The notes: generated by a model not told the origin, from the sequence alone. A stretch of 64,000 nucleotides of DNA from Symsagittifera roscoffensis (GCF_963678635.1 NC_087068.1:7756027-7820026); one strand, 5' to 3'; numbered from the stretch's first letter, positions 42,158 through 54,553 are shown. A program made the numbers and translations.

Positions 42158-42725
42158 AGACTGCTCGTATCAGGTCAACACCTTGAAAACCTTGAATGTT
42201 CTGACTGCATTTTAATTTCTATGTAGTAGTTTACTTTAAAGTAATTGATAAAAAAAATTTCAAAATTTTTATCCTAAATTTTATCACAAACTGGCCAAAT
42301 TGGCTCTATTTAAACCCCTCTAGCTTCACAAAAATTGAATAAACACCACTTTCCTTATAATGAGTTTTTTCGAACAGAATTTTTGCTTTGCAAAGTTTCA
42401 AATTGAGTATACATTTGTGCATGTTTCACTTTGCGAATAAAAAATAAGGTACAAAATGAAATAAGACCGATAAAATCTCCGCTTACGAGTTAATAGCACA
42501 AAACATTTCACGCGTCAATTATCTCAAATTTTCCTTCTAACCCCAATAACTTCATAAAAAAATAATTACAGATGAAATATATATTTTTTAAGTTTGAAAT
42601 TAAGACAAAAGTATTTTTTTGCTGTCATAAAAATGTTTGTCAAAATTGACTGCTTAAAAAGTCAAAATTTAGCTCGAGATGAAAACACCCCGAGCACAAA
42701 GATTCTGTTATTTTTTTTTTAAAAC
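42158..42725 (-). repeat. REP-A reverse copy
   Basis: Starts 'gactgctcgtatcagg' and ends near 'ccgagcacaaagattctgtt'. It matches the family over its whole length, in reverse. Confidence 0.7.
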
Positions 42726-42889
42726 AGACGAACAAAAAGTTACACCACTTTTGCCTAATTGGCTTAAAACGGTTTAAAAATTGCCGGGTTAATGAAGGCT
42801 TGCTTAAAATTAAATGGGCTGCTCCTCTCTCACTCTCTCCCTTTTTTTCAAGATTGATACCCTGGTCACGAGAATAGTAAGGAATTTTT

Positions 42890-43290
42890 GTTTTTGTTCC
42901 AACAATTTTCGAAGAAAATGACGGATTATTTGTGCTCGGGGTGGTTTTTTCCAGACATATTTCGATTTTTTAAATTGCAATTTTTGACGGTTCTTTATTA
43001 TTTCAATCGAAAAGTCTTGAGTTCAAATTTAAAAGAGTATTTCATCTGTGATCAATTTTCGTAAAATTATGTGGGTTTAAAGATTGCCAATCTGAGTCAA
43101 TTAACGGGTGATATATTTCGTGATATTAACTCGTTAGTGGAAATTCAATCAGTCCTCGAAAAAATTCCAAATTGAATTGAGGCATGCTGATTGGTTTTTT
43201 AATTTTTAATACTTTGCTACATGCAAAATATATCATTTAGCATTTATATAACGTGTGGGGCACGTATAGCATGTCAAATTGGCTGTTTTC
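42890..43290 (+). repeat. REP-A forward copy, partial
   Basis: Begins 'ttcgaagaaaatgacggatt', with TTTGTGCTCGGGGTGGTTTT and 'gggtgatatatttcgtgata'. It lacks the end hairpin block. Confidence 0.65.
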
Positions 43291-43469
43291 AAACTCTCAG
43301 AATGTTGTAAAAACAATCGGAGGTAAATTATCTTTTAATATTTGATTTCAGGGAGTCAATATCTTCAATGCCGTAAAAATAATTTTGTTAAAAACGATTA
43401 CTTCGATTACCGAAAGTTGACTTAACAAAACGAAAACCACAGCAAGCTTAAATATTCCATTTTCTCCGA

Positions 43470-43735
43470 AAGTCGGAACAATTAAAGATCTGCTTACGCG
43501 TTATAAGCACAACATACTTTACCCGCTACTTATCCCAAATTGGTTAAAATGGCCAAAATTGTAACCCCCATATATTGACAAAAATTAATCGCAGGTGAAA
43601 TGTTTGTTTAAAATTGAGCTCAAGACAACAATATTTTTCCGATGATATAAAAAAATTTGCCAAAAATTGCAAGTTGGAAAGTCGATATTTTTCTGGAGAA
43701 AAAAAATCACCCCTTGTACAAATACTCAATCATTT
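43470..43735 (-). repeat. REP-A reverse copy, partial
   Basis: Contains 'gtcggaacaattaaag', 'ctgcttacgcgttataagc' and 'caccccttgtacaaatac' in reverse orientation. It is truncated at one end. Confidence 0.6.
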
Positions 43736-44235
43736 TCGCAGCGTTATTACTTGTTTTAGCTGGTCTGTTCTAAACTTTTTTGATTTAAGTTTTTTTTTCA
43801 GTTTTGACAATTTTTTCTGACTTTTTCTTCTCATCTTAAATTTATTTGGTCGGAAGGTTTTGTGACACTTGCTCTGTGACTGGTTTCACTAATTGGTTTG
43901 AACTAAGTTTCAATCTCTTTTCAGGGTAAGATTTCACTCTCGTTCATGTTCCTCTGGCTCTTTTCAAATTCATTGAAAAAAATACTAATGAAATAAATTA
44001 ATAATGAATTGTTCAGCACAATGTAATCTCCATCGAAAATTTCCAACTCATCGGTTAGCCGTTTATTGTGTTTTCCATTCGCAGTAACATAACTTTTATC
44101 ATAACTTTACAAATTATTACTATATGTATACTAATTTAATCAAGAAGTTATTTTTATTTTTTATAAAAGTGAAATAAAAACTTTATAGCCGTTAAGGTTT
44201 GATTGCATATTGCAATTTCTGTCTGTGCTTTTCAG

Positions 44236-47200
44236 CTTCGAATACATCATCAGAACCCATCAGTACGACACTTGCGCAAATTACAATAACTGTAGATGAC
44301 AATAAGGCTGGAAATGACAGTAATAGTGATGGAACAACCAGTAACTCGATCGACGATTCTGTATCGGCAACTACAATAGCACCGGGCGATCAAACCAGTG
44401 CCGACAACATTGATGGTAGTACAGTTGGTTCGGAGGATGGCTCAGTACCGGGAGTTACAACATCTGCTGGCAATATTAACGACAATGGAAGCATCCCGAG
44501 CGACTCGGGCGATGGTACCTTTCCAGGAACTACAACAGCTGCTACTGACGGAGCTCCTGGCAATAACAGCGACAATGGAGGGAATTCAACTGACTCAGGC
44601 TCTGATTCATTTCCAGGAACTACAGCAGCTGCTAGTAGTGAAACCCCTGGCAATAACAGCGACAATGGAGGGAACTCAACTGACTCAGGTTCCGATTCAT
44701 TTCCAGGAACTACAGCAGTTGCTAGTAGTGAAACCCCTGGCAATAACAGCGACAATGGAGGGAATTCAACTGACTCAGGTTCCGATTCATTTCCAGGAAC
44801 TACAGCAGCTGCTAGTAGTGAAACCCCTGGCAATAACAGCGACAATGGAGGGAATTCAACTGACTCAGGTTCTGATTCATTTCCAGGAACTACAGCAGCT
44901 GCTAGTAGTGAAACTCTTGGCAATAACGGCGACAATGGATGGAATTCAACTGACTCAGGTTCCGATTCATTTCCAAGAACTACGGCAGCTGCTAGTAGTG
45001 AAAATCCTGGCAATAACAGCGACAATGGAGGGAATTCAACTGACTCAGGTTCCGATTCATTTCCAGGAACTACAGCAGCTGCTAGTAGTGAAACTCCTAG
45101 CAATAACATCGTCAATGGAGGGAATTCAACTGACTCAGGTTCCGATTCATTTCCAGGAACTACAACAGCTGCTACTGACGGAGCCCCTGGCAATAACAGC
45201 GACAATGGAGGGAATTCAAGTGACTCAGATTCCGATTCATTTCCAGGAACTACAGCAGTTGCTAGTAGTGAAACCCCTGGAAATAACAGCGAAAATGGAG
45301 GGAACTCAACTGACTCAGGTTCCGATTCACTTCCAGGAACTACAGTAGCTGCTAGTAGTGAAACTCCTGGCAATAACAGCGACAATGGAGGGAATTCAAC
45401 TGACTCAGGTTCCGATTCATTTCCAGGAACTACAGCAGCTGCTAGTAGTGAAACTCCTAGCAATAACATCGACAATGGAGGGAATTCAACTGACTCAGGT
45501 TCCGATTCATTTCCAGGAACTACAGCAGCTACTAGTAGTGAAACTCCTATCAATAACATCGACAATGGAGGGAATTCAACTGACTCAGGTTCCGATTCAT
45601 TTCCAAGAACTACAGCAGCTGCTAGTAGTGAAACTCCTGGCAATAACAGCGACAATGGAGGGAATTCAACTGACTCAGGTTCCGATTCATTTCCAAGAAC
45701 TACAGCAGCTGCTAGTAGTGAAACGCCTGGCAATAACAGCGACAATGGAGGGAATTCAACTGACTCAGGTTCCGATTCCTTTCCAAGAACTACAGCAGCT
45801 GCTAGTAGTGAAACTCCTGGCAATAACATCGACAATGGAGGGAATTCAACTGACTCAGGTTCCGATTCATTTCCAAGAACTACAGCAGCTGCTAGTAGTG
45901 AAACCCCTGGCAATAACAGCGACAATGGAGGGAATTCAACTGATTCAGGATCCGATTCATTTCCAGGAACTACAGCAGCTGCTAGTAGTGAAACTCCTGG
46001 CAATAACAGCGACAATGGAGGGAATTCAACTGACTCAGGTTCCGATTCCTTTCCAAGAACTACAGCAGCTGCTAGTAGTGAAACTCCTGGCAATAACATC
46101 GACAATGGAGGGAATTCAACTGACTCAGGTTCCGATTCATTTCCAAGAACTACAGCAGCTGCTAGTAGTGAAACTCCTGGCAATAACAGCGACAATGGAG
46201 GGAATTCAACTGACTCAGGTTCCGATTCATTTCCGGGAACTACAGCAGCTGCTAGTAATGGAAACCCTGGTAATAACAGCGACAATGGAAGGACTTCAAC
46301 TGACTCGGGTGCTGATTCATTTCCAGGAACTACAGCAGCTGCTAGTAAGGGTATCACTGGTAATAACAGCGACAATGGAGAAACTTCAACCGTCTCCAGC
46401 GCGGAATCTTTTCCAATAACTAGAGCAGTTTCCAGTGATGAAAACGGTGGCAATACCAACGCGATGGGAGCTACCCCAGCAGGCTCAAGTGAAAATTCAG
46501 TTCCAGTAACTACATCAGTTGCTGGCATTTTTAACACGGGCCATGACAATGATAACACCGGAACTCGAGCTGGCTCAGAAGATCATTCAGTAACAAGAGA
46601 CACTACGACAGTTTTAGGAAACAGTGAAGTTACTGATGATAACGTAGGAGGGTCAAATTCAAATACTGATTCGTCAACTTTGGTGCCAAGTGCAGAAGTT
46701 CAGGCGGCTGGGCTTTCAGGGGTTCTTGAAGATCTTTCCGGCTGGGCGCTTCTAATAATTTGTACCTGCGTTGTCGTAGTTATCATACTGTTCATATCGT
46801 GCATTGCTTGGCTGAAATGTAGAAGATATCGAAAAACTGCATCTTTTTCTGATCAAAGACGACTAGCGGCCTTTGAACATTATCAATCGTCTGTGAACAA
46901 CGTCTCATTGGACAAATTGGTTCCAGTTATTCCAGTCGATTTGATTTCAGATTTCGACCAGCCGGCTAACTCTTCAGGATACGTTTCAAATATGTCTGGA
47001 CTTCCTTCGCCTATAAATGAAACAGACGCGCCTAAAATTGCGCAATTTTTATCAAGCGACTGGCTGACAAGCACTCCAATTGAGAAAAGCTCTCCTGTTA
47101 TTAACTCATTTTATAGTCGTCCACCATTTGTTAACAAATGGGAAAAAGGATCGCGGCTTGACATCAGTGAATTAAGGAGTCGAATCATGGATGGAAGTTA

Positions 47201-47249
47201 TATCGAAACTCCGAGATCCGGTGTGACATATCATGAGGAAGCTTTTTGA
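44236..47249 (+). CDS. Mucin-like single-pass membrane protein, last exon
   Basis: Acceptor 'tgtgcttttcag' before 44236, phase 1. The upstream ATG at 44199 lies in the intron and is probably not used. About 1003 residues. A Ser/Thr/Gly/Asn-rich ectodomain dominated by a 30-residue repeat (44581-46470) leads to a hydrophobic helix (WALLIICTCVVVVIILFISC, about 46743-46815). Basic stop-transfer residues (KCRRYRK) and a ~140-residue cytoplasmic tail ending YHEEAF follow, with Tyr and Ser/Pro motifs (SSGYVSNM, PINETDAP). Each repeat has two Asn-X-Ser/Thr sites and many Ser/Thr for O-glycans, so a heavily glycosylated surface protein is expected. Type I topology follows from the candidate signal exon. 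Confidence 0.85.
44581..46470 (+). repeat. Coding minisatellite, 21 units of exactly 90 bp
   Basis: Units start every 90 bp from 44581 (GGAATTCAACTGACTCAGG) to 46381 without any insertion or deletion. The unit translates as GNSTDSGSDSFPGTTAAASS plus ETPGNNSDNG. Variants include FPRTT, NNID and ATSSE. The first and last units are degenerate, and two weaker units precede the array (about 44400-44580). Because 90 is a multiple of three and a unit lacks stops in three frames, long shadow frames appear on both strands. Confidence 0.93.
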
Positions 47250-47432
47250 AAACACAAAATGTCAATTTGAAGTTTTAAATTGTTTTCCAGCCCTTCTTAA
47301 TTTCAGCGAAATAGTTTTGCAAAGCTGTGTAGTTTTATATTGCACTGAATTTAGTTTTGATATCACTTGGTTTTAAGTGACCAGCAACTAAATTGGTTAA
47401 TTGCATTTTGTTTCATTCGAAATAGCCCATCT

Positions 47433-47900
47433 ACCCCCCCCCCCCCCCCACCACCACCGGGTCGAAGCCGTTGCTTACAATTTTCCAAGAAAAGGGCTAA
47501 ATGATCTCAATTGTTAGTACGACTGGAACACTAGTTATCACAGAAAAAACTGATCCAATGGCGCCCAATTAGCAGCCCAATATTTAGAAAATTGGGCTCA
47601 TTCATCCCCTTCCCTGACAAATCAAGGACCAAAATTTGGGCTAATTCAGTCCCTTTTAGAAAAACAATTTTCTTGAGTGACTCGAGCCGTCTCATTGATT
47701 TCCCAAGACATCTGTGCTACTTTTTTTTCAGCCAATCCTTAGAGCGATTGTTTGTTTTGTCTATTTGAACTAAAATTAGGAAACTGATTGAGCGCCCATA
47801 ATATTAAAAATTGGGCTCCTATAGCTCAAATTGGGCTCAATCAGCTCTTTTTTTTTTCTGAAAACTGGGCTCCCTCAGCTTCCTTCATGGGAAAGCAAGA
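47433..47900. repeat. Poly-C run and AATTGGGCT-rich patch
   Basis: A C17-type run at about 47435-47450, followed by at least six occurrences of ATTGGGCT or its complement between 47565 and 47900. No gene. Confidence 0.55.
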
Positions 47901-48630
47901 CCACAATGGGACCAATTTTGACCACCACCACATGTGGTTTTAGTTGATAAAAAACTTTAGATACGAGTTTAAATGTTATCTTTTTGATATGTTGTAAGAA
48001 TAAGGGAACAATCAATGGCAAACTTCTTGTTCAAAACACTGCGAAAAAAAAACACTCAAAACTGCTCACAATTAGATTTGATCGAATTTCGGTCGAACTG
48101 TTAAAAACAATTTTTAAAAACTTTTGAATGAAGTTCGCACTCACTAAACAAAAACATCATTGCCTAAATTGGGCATCAAACTCGTTAATAGAAACTTACT
48201 TTAACAGTAATAAATTTACTACAGTTTCATGCGATATTTTGTCTTAGCGAAGAAAAAAGAAACAATTTTTGTAGAGCAAAATAAGGGTTTCCATAATTTC
48301 ATACGAGTCTTACAAAAACTGGAGAACAGTATTTTGTTTTCTACTATGTTTAAGTTTCATGCTTCAGAAGTTTCGAAAAAAAGCAATCAGTCCAAAACAG
48401 AAACAAATTTTGGCAGAAGCTTTCGGAGCTTCGATTTGTATAGCTAAAAGTAAACTCATCACTTCTCAGAAAGTAGCGAGCCTTTTCACCAAGCATTACT
48501 ACAAACTATTACTACAATAACCCGAGTTAATGCTATTGTAGCAATTGCATAAAAAGCCGCAAAGTTTTGCAGTGCTATACTGTTTGCTACTTTTTTGGCT
48601 CAATTTGTTTAGGGATTTCGCAGTAAATTG
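47901..48630. other. Intergenic, nothing supported
   Basis: AT-rich. The open frame at 48229-48447 has no supporting feature. Confidence 0.5.
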
Positions 48631-48631
48631 C

Positions 48632-49040
48632 TCCGACTTTCGAAGAAAGTGACGGATTATTTTTGCTCGGTATGCTTATTTTTTTTCTCCAGACAATTAA
48701 AAAAAATAACTTTACCTGTGGTCTTTTTTTTTCAAATTACGAGTGCTTTAAGTTTATCAATTTGGGATAATAAACGCGCCATGATTTTAATGCTACTAAC
48801 GCCTGAGCCAAGATTCATTCCGTTTTAGAAATAGTTCCATTTTGAATTAAGCAAGTTTTTTTGGTGTTCTGAATATTTTGCTACATGCGTAACATACCAT
48901 GTTGAACTTCATATAGCTATATGATTTTTGGATACCGATTTTTCTGTCATTTTTCTGAATAATTTCCTTTGGTGATATTTTGAAAAGTATTCGAGTTTTT
49001 GAGATCTTTGTTTTGGTACGAGCAGCCTTGTTCATCCGTT
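48632..49040 (+). repeat. REP-A forward copy
   Basis: Starts TCCGACTTTCGAAGAAAGTG and ends near 'ggtacgagcagccttgttc'. It lies in tandem with the copy at 49467-50030. Confidence 0.65.
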
Positions 49041-49048
49041 TTTTGAAG

Positions 49049-49466
49049 CAAGTGCGGCGGATTTAGGATTTTCTCGAGGGGAGGGGGCGTATTTTCAAAA
49101 TTTTCTCGGCTTTTTTTAGGTTGATGGAATTGAGTTTCCGAGCGGTCCCCCAGCTCTATAAGGACTCTATTTGGGCAGAATTTTTGGGGCGAAATTAAAT
49201 TTTTGAATAAAAGAGGTAGAAAAAAGTAGTTTTTGAGCACTTTTTAAAACTTTCGACAAAAATTACGTTTTTTTGCGCGATCCCCTTAAAATAAAATAGT
49301 ATATATATATATTGGCACCGAAAATGCCTTTAAAACAATTTTCGGGTCTGTCGGACAAAATAGGATTTCTTAAAAAGGAACAAAAGGGGGACCCTTTGAG
49401 TCGCTAGAAGGTCGAATCTATAAGTAGAAGGGGAGTTCGCCGCCCCTCTCCCTAAATCCGCCCCTG
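49049..49466 (-). mobile_element. hAT-type MITE inserted in REP-A
   Basis: Ends CCTAAATCCGCCCCTG on the right, with the matching GCGGATTTAGGATTTTCTCG on the left. Flanked by TTTTGAAG (49041-49048) and TTTCGAAG (49467-49474), a near-perfect 8-bp duplication. TTTCGAAG is part of the REP-A start, so the MITE jumped into an existing REP-A copy and is younger than it. Confidence 0.8.
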
Positions 49467-50030
49467 TTTCGAAGTAAGTGACGCAATAATTTTTCTCCAG
49501 CAGACAAGTGTCGACTGTTTAACTAGCAACTTTTGCTGTTTAATTTTTTTATCATTCGAAAGTTTTTATTGTATTGAGCTCAAATTCGAAAAAATATTTC
49601 ACCTTTGAGTGTTTTTTGTAAAATTATGGGGTTTTAAAGATTGCCAATATGGCCAATTTTGATAATTAAGCTCGATTTTTTCCCGCGCTATTAACGCGTG
49701 CACTTTCTTTAATCTTTCTTAGGAACGTTCCATATTGATTGAAGTAGGTTATTTGTCATAATTGATACCTTACTTTGAGTGAAATCTATCACTTTGTACT
49801 TAATATGGCGTGTGGGGGGATGATTTAAAAAAGTCTATTAAAATTTATTTCTTTAAATATATTACTATTATATATTATTTCATATTATTCTAATTTTTTA
49901 TTTGTACAAATTTATTTTTCAATTTTGATTGTTACTTCATCATTTTTCTTAAAAACAAACACTGCTTCATAGATTTTAAAAGATAATCGGAGCAGTCAGG
50001 GCTTTTTCCTGATACGAGTAGTATTGTATT
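49467..50030 (+). repeat. REP-A forward copy
   Basis: Continues from the MITE with 'gaagtaagtgacgcaataat' and ends 'cagggctttttcctgatacg' plus 'agtagtattgtatt'. It is full length apart from the interrupted start. Confidence 0.7.
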
Positions 50031-50504
50031 AATTTAGAGTGATTCTGATAAGGCGATATCAAGCATGCTCTACGGAAACAGCTGACAATTTTTACAGCAT
50101 TAGCAATTGAAATTGATGATTGTAAGCTCTGTAAACTAATAGAGATTACTTGATTGCAAATTAAAGAGGGAAAAGGTGAAAATTACTTACCCCATTATTC
50201 TGCCTCCATCATTAGAGAAAAAAAATTATTAACGCATAGTACAATTCAAGCGCAACTAAAATCTAAACAAACCACTCATGATTTGTGAGAAAAATAGGGA
50301 GTCCGGCAAATGAAGTTGTGGCTTTAATCATGACAATTCGAGACCATTAAAAAAGAACACAAAACTGTGGCAATTACTCTTGGCTGTTAGATCTTAAGTT
50401 TTGCTGAAATTTAAAAAAAAAATCAAAATGACATGCCCTGCTGTTTTATTAACCTTATTTAACCAGGTCCAAAAGTTGCTTCACAATTCTATAGTCACGA
50501 CCGG

Positions 50505-50700
50505 ATCCAAGAATTTTCGCGAGGAAGAGTGGGCGGGTTTTAAAAAAACAGGCCAAAAATAGCGTTTTTAGGCACTTTTGGGAAAAATTAGGGTCCGTCA
50601 GCCAAAATTGGATATCTCAAAATAGTAAAGGGGGACCCTTTGGGTCGGCAGGGTGTCAAATCCCAGAAAGAAAGTGTCTGCCCCCCCCCCCCTCCTGCGC
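50505..50700 (-). repeat. Partial hAT-MITE
   Basis: Contains 'ccggatccaagaattttcgc', 'agggtccgtcagccaaaatt' and 'gggggaccctttgggtcggc', all shared with the other MITE copies. The left terminus is degraded and the right end stops at a poly-C run. Confidence 0.6.
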
Positions 50701-51308
50701 GAAATATGCCATTTTAAAGACATACGCGCACAGCTCATTGATTGAATTTTATGAAAAGAGCTTTCGAAAATTTCAAGAACAGTTTTATGATCAGTTTTGC
50801 TTTTTCCAATAAACTCCCACATCTGACCCTGCATAGATAACTCGGCATCAGTTTTTTTTTTAATTTAGCTGATAATTTTCTATTAAATTTTCAACTTTGA
50901 ATTGAAGACTGTTGTTGGATCAATTGATTGCACAAAATAATTTGGAATAATTTCTGAGCTAGATTAACCCGCCGAATAATTTACGAGCTTGAAGAAATTT
51001 GACATGTATTTATTATCCAATCCAATGTTGCCCAAAGCGACTTTCTTATGCCGCCATGATCATTAGATTTGAGCTCAAAGCAGCAATATTTTTAGATATC
51101 CCGGATTGACATGTTCAATTTCACACGTTTAAAAATTTGTCTGATAACTTTACGAGTGGCTATTTTCGCAGTCTGAGAATATTTGACTAGTTTTGTTAAC
51201 GTTGTAATAAATTGATAAATTGTGTTACAAGCAATCTCTCTTTATTTGAAAGAAAATAATTAACTTGAGTTTTGCTTCAATTTTTTGTGTATAGCTGTAA
51301 ACATAACA

Positions 51309-51850
51309 AGACTGCTCGTATCAGGGCGAAGCTCGCATCAGGGCGAAGCCCTGAATGTTCCGACTGCCTTTTAAGGTTTATGGAGCAGCAGTAATAAGGT
51401 TAAAAAAAATTTAATGAAATAAAATAAAAAGAAATTTTTTTTCTAAAATTTGCAATTTTTTATGAAAATCATCCCCCCACACGCCATATAAAGTACAAAA
51501 AGATAGATTTCGTTCCTTGTAACAATTCAATTATGGCAAATAAGCTTCGTTCAACCAATTTGGAACGATTTATAAGACGGACTAAATCTCCGCTTACGCG
51601 TTTATAGCGCGCATTATATCGCGCGTTAATTGTCCCAACTTGGTCAAAATGGCCAAAATGGCAATCTTTAAACCCTCATAACTTTACGAAAAATGATCAC
51701 AGGTGAAATATCTTTTCAAATTTAAGCTCAGGATAACAATACCTTTTGAATGATTTAAAAGAATTCCGTCAAAAATGGCTAGTTAAAAAGTCGAAATTTG
51801 TCTGAAGAAAAAAAACCCACCCGAGCACAAATATTATGTTACTTTTGTAT
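51309..51850 (-). repeat. REP-A reverse copy, near full length
   Basis: Starts 'aagactgctcgtatcagggc' and includes the perfect hairpin CAGGGC-GAA-GCCCTG (51339-51353) with a short duplication of that block beside it. It runs through 'cgcattatatcgcgcgtta' to 'ccgagcacaaatattatg'. Best copy for building a consensus. Confidence 0.75.
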
Positions 51851-54205
51851 GGAACAATAACCAGAGGCTTTCTCATATGAGAAAATCAAGAGGTTGAGTT
51901 ACATGAACCACATAAAAACAGCACTTGGATATTCGCCGTGCAATTTAATATTAAAATTTCTCACATAATTTTATAACAGATTGTAAATTTTTGTGGATGG
52001 CTAAAAAAATTAATTTCGAAAACTTGATGCGGCCTGTAGTTTGTTAATTTATGGCTTGTTTTTTTGACAATTTTTACAAAAATTTTTCATACTATAAAAA
52101 CAACATTAAAGACTTCTGATTTTCACAAAACATGCACTCTAGATTGCGATTAAGCACCTAACATTGTTTTCCCACTTTTGATTTTGTTTCAAAAAAAATT
52201 TTGTCACACAAATTTTTTTATAGGAAATAGTATGACCAATGTTTTAAAGCAAAAAACTCCGAACTTGCTGTATCTCCAAAATTACTTGTAAAGCCATTAC
52301 ATTTAGAGTATAAAATTGTTGGTCAGTTTATACACATTTTGGATGTAAAGAAAAAACACAATTAATAAATAAAACCGCTAGGAATAAGTTTTTATTCTGA
52401 CCATATAAAAAATTGGGAGGAAATTTGTTTTCGGGTGAGTTTTTTTTCTTTCTTTCTCTGTTTTTCACACAAACTCAGCTACGACAAACAAACATCGGAG
52501 AGATTTGAGTGATATCTAATTTTAATTTTTTTCTTGACTCAAACAAAACAAAAACAAAATTCGAAAAAACATCCCTGTGTCGAGAAAAACCGTTTGAAAT
52601 GTTTGATTTTTTGTCTAATTAGGGTGAATGAGCAGGTTTAAAATATATGTTTTTTAATAGACCAAAAGCTTACAATTGCTAAAATTAAGCGTTAAAGTCC
52701 TACTAAAGTTAGTTTTTGCAAGTATTTTAGCGCCTTTTTGGAAACAAAAACCCAAAAATTCAAAATCCTGCAAGAAAAAAATTGAAAATTTTTGAATTTT
52801 TTATTGATTTTTTTGAGTAATTTTTCCACAAAATGTTTTCCGTTTTGCATATTTTACTGAGAATGTAGAATATGCCTATACTCTAGTTTTTGATTTCCGA
52901 TCCTTTTATCACACCAAGCAGATAAAACTACTTTAATTCGATAAGAATTTTTCTGTTGTTTTAAACACTACTGTCTGAACATTCTGTGCAACTTGCACAG
53001 TAACCGGCTATCCTTGTTATTCTTATGAAATTGTATGATTTGCATTTTTTTGTGTAGAGTGCAATACCGGAGTGCAAAAACCCATCACAAACAAATAGTT
53101 GTAAAACAATTATTCCAGAAAATAAAGAACCATCCCGAAACAATTTTTTTACTCATTGAAAATTGAAATTTTTTTTACTCAATTCGGTTAAACAACTTGA
53201 GTTCATTACCATAGTCGGTATAATTTCTGATTCTTGTAAATTTGTAAAACAGGCTCTGAGAAAATCCGGTAAAACTAAGAAATTTCGACAAATTCACAAA
53301 AAACCCTGAAGCCAGCATCCTCGCAAAAAAAGATCCGCCTAAAAGTACAAGCAGGTTGTTTTCTGTTCTCGGGGCTCCTGACTGTTCTTCAACTAGCCGC
53401 GAAAAAAATCGAAAAATAAAGAATTCTTTAAAAAAAGTTTTTTGATTAATTTTGATCTTTGATTGTTTTTCCTCAAAAAAATAATTAGCAAGCTTTAAAA
53501 ACTTGAGTCGTCTAATGAAATAAAACAATTAATTCGGTAGCCTGAAATCAATCTGGAACCTTTGGGTGCGGGATAAATTGCCGAGCTTTTCACAGTTTAC
53601 GCTCACGCTTCATCATCAGAGATACACTTTTACCGATCACAATTTAACTACAAGGTCATGGCAGCTTGGCATTTTTTAAGCCACCATAGGTTTACTGAAA
53701 ATCATCGTTTTTCTCTTTTGATTTTTATTGCGGAAATTTTGTTGAAAACTATAATGTCGATTGCTGAAATTATTCTGAACCAAAACACCACCTAAGTGTA
53801 AAATTACTCAGAAAAACGTCGGTAGAAAATTGTTTTTTTTTTTAAATCAGAAATATTATTTATAATTCGTCAGTAGCCAAGGAAACTTGGTTTATCTTTT
53901 CATATAAAAAATAACAATTAAATATTTTTTCAAAATCAAAAAGTTTTTGACTCGAAATCAAGAAAATTGACCAGCATGGCTGGAAGGGAATTGAATTTAA
54001 GTATTAAGCACCAGGGAAAACACATCTTCACAAAAGTAATATTTATCCACATTTATAGCTCCATATAATACTAAGAGAGCAACATCAATTATTATCATAA
54101 TTTCCAAAGTTTACTTTAAATATATATCAAAAAGCACACATCAAATAACGAAAAAACACCAACAATACATTGTTTTGATCAAAAGTTTGCAATTTCAACT
54201 TTTTA
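51851..54205. other. Intergenic DNA between convergent genes
   Basis: No supported gene. The minus-strand frame 53175-53528 (117 codons, Phe/Lys-rich) has no recognisable domain and AT-rich composition like its surroundings. A diffuse repeat with 'gtcgagaaaaacc' and 'gagcaggttta' near 52570-52640 resembles sequence at 56340-57340. Confidence 0.45.
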
Positions 54206-54553
54206 TTAAACAGCCGATACTTCAAAATTGTTTCTGATTCTAGATGGAGAGTTTTTACCCTTAGCGTTCAAACCCTGTGAATCGTTTTCAATTTCAACTT
54301 CCGCTTTATCGTCTTTGTTTTTTGCAGAAGGACTAACATCGATCGACACTCTTTTTCCTTTTTTCGTTTTCTCCCCCTCACTCTGTTGGTTATTCATTGT
54401 GTGTTCACGTGTTTCGGGTGGGGGGTTTTTGGCGGCAGTGGCTAAAGTTGCGTTCGACTGTCGTTTCTTGTATGACACCAGGGACCCGCCGGAGCTTTTC
54501 TTATTCAGTTGTATGGCTCCCGCTGACGCTTGTGTCTGGGTCGCATCTTCATT
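54206..54553 (-). CDS. Terminal exon of a minus-strand gene, likely the GPCR tail
   Basis: Acceptor 'tattgatttag' ends just before 54553. The exon is phase 0 and open for 115 codons to a TAA, with AATAAA overlapping the stop (complement of 54202-54207). There is no ATG at its start. It reads NEDATQTQASAGAIQLNKKS and onward, a polar, Ser/Lys/Glu-rich disordered sequence with basic and phosphorylatable motifs (KKGKRVSIDVS). The upstream GPCR exon ends in phase 0, so this would give a long cytoplasmic tail. The alternative is a separate gene's last exon. Base composition is clearly coding-like. Confidence 0.6.
   Translation of the reverse strand, partial: NEDATQTQASAGAIQLNKKSSGGSLVSYKKRQSNATLATAAKNPPPETREHTMNNQQSEGEKTKKGKRVSIDVSPSAKNKDDKAEVEIENDSQGLNAKGKNSPSRIRNNFEVSAV

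Noticed and set aside
43352..43372. Possible 21-bp phase-1 microexon after 'tttgatttcag'
   Set aside because: Too short to distinguish from chance without transcript data.
44390..46558. 722-codon minus-strand frame and 316- and 353-codon alternative plus-strand frames
   Set aside because: The 90-bp coding repeat is divisible by three and lacks stops in these frames, so they stay open by periodicity. The frame with a TM helix, unit conservation and splice acceptor is 44236-47249.
53175..53528. 117-codon minus-strand frame
   Set aside because: Phe/Lys/Leu-rich, AT-driven composition, no domain and no splice or polyadenylation context.
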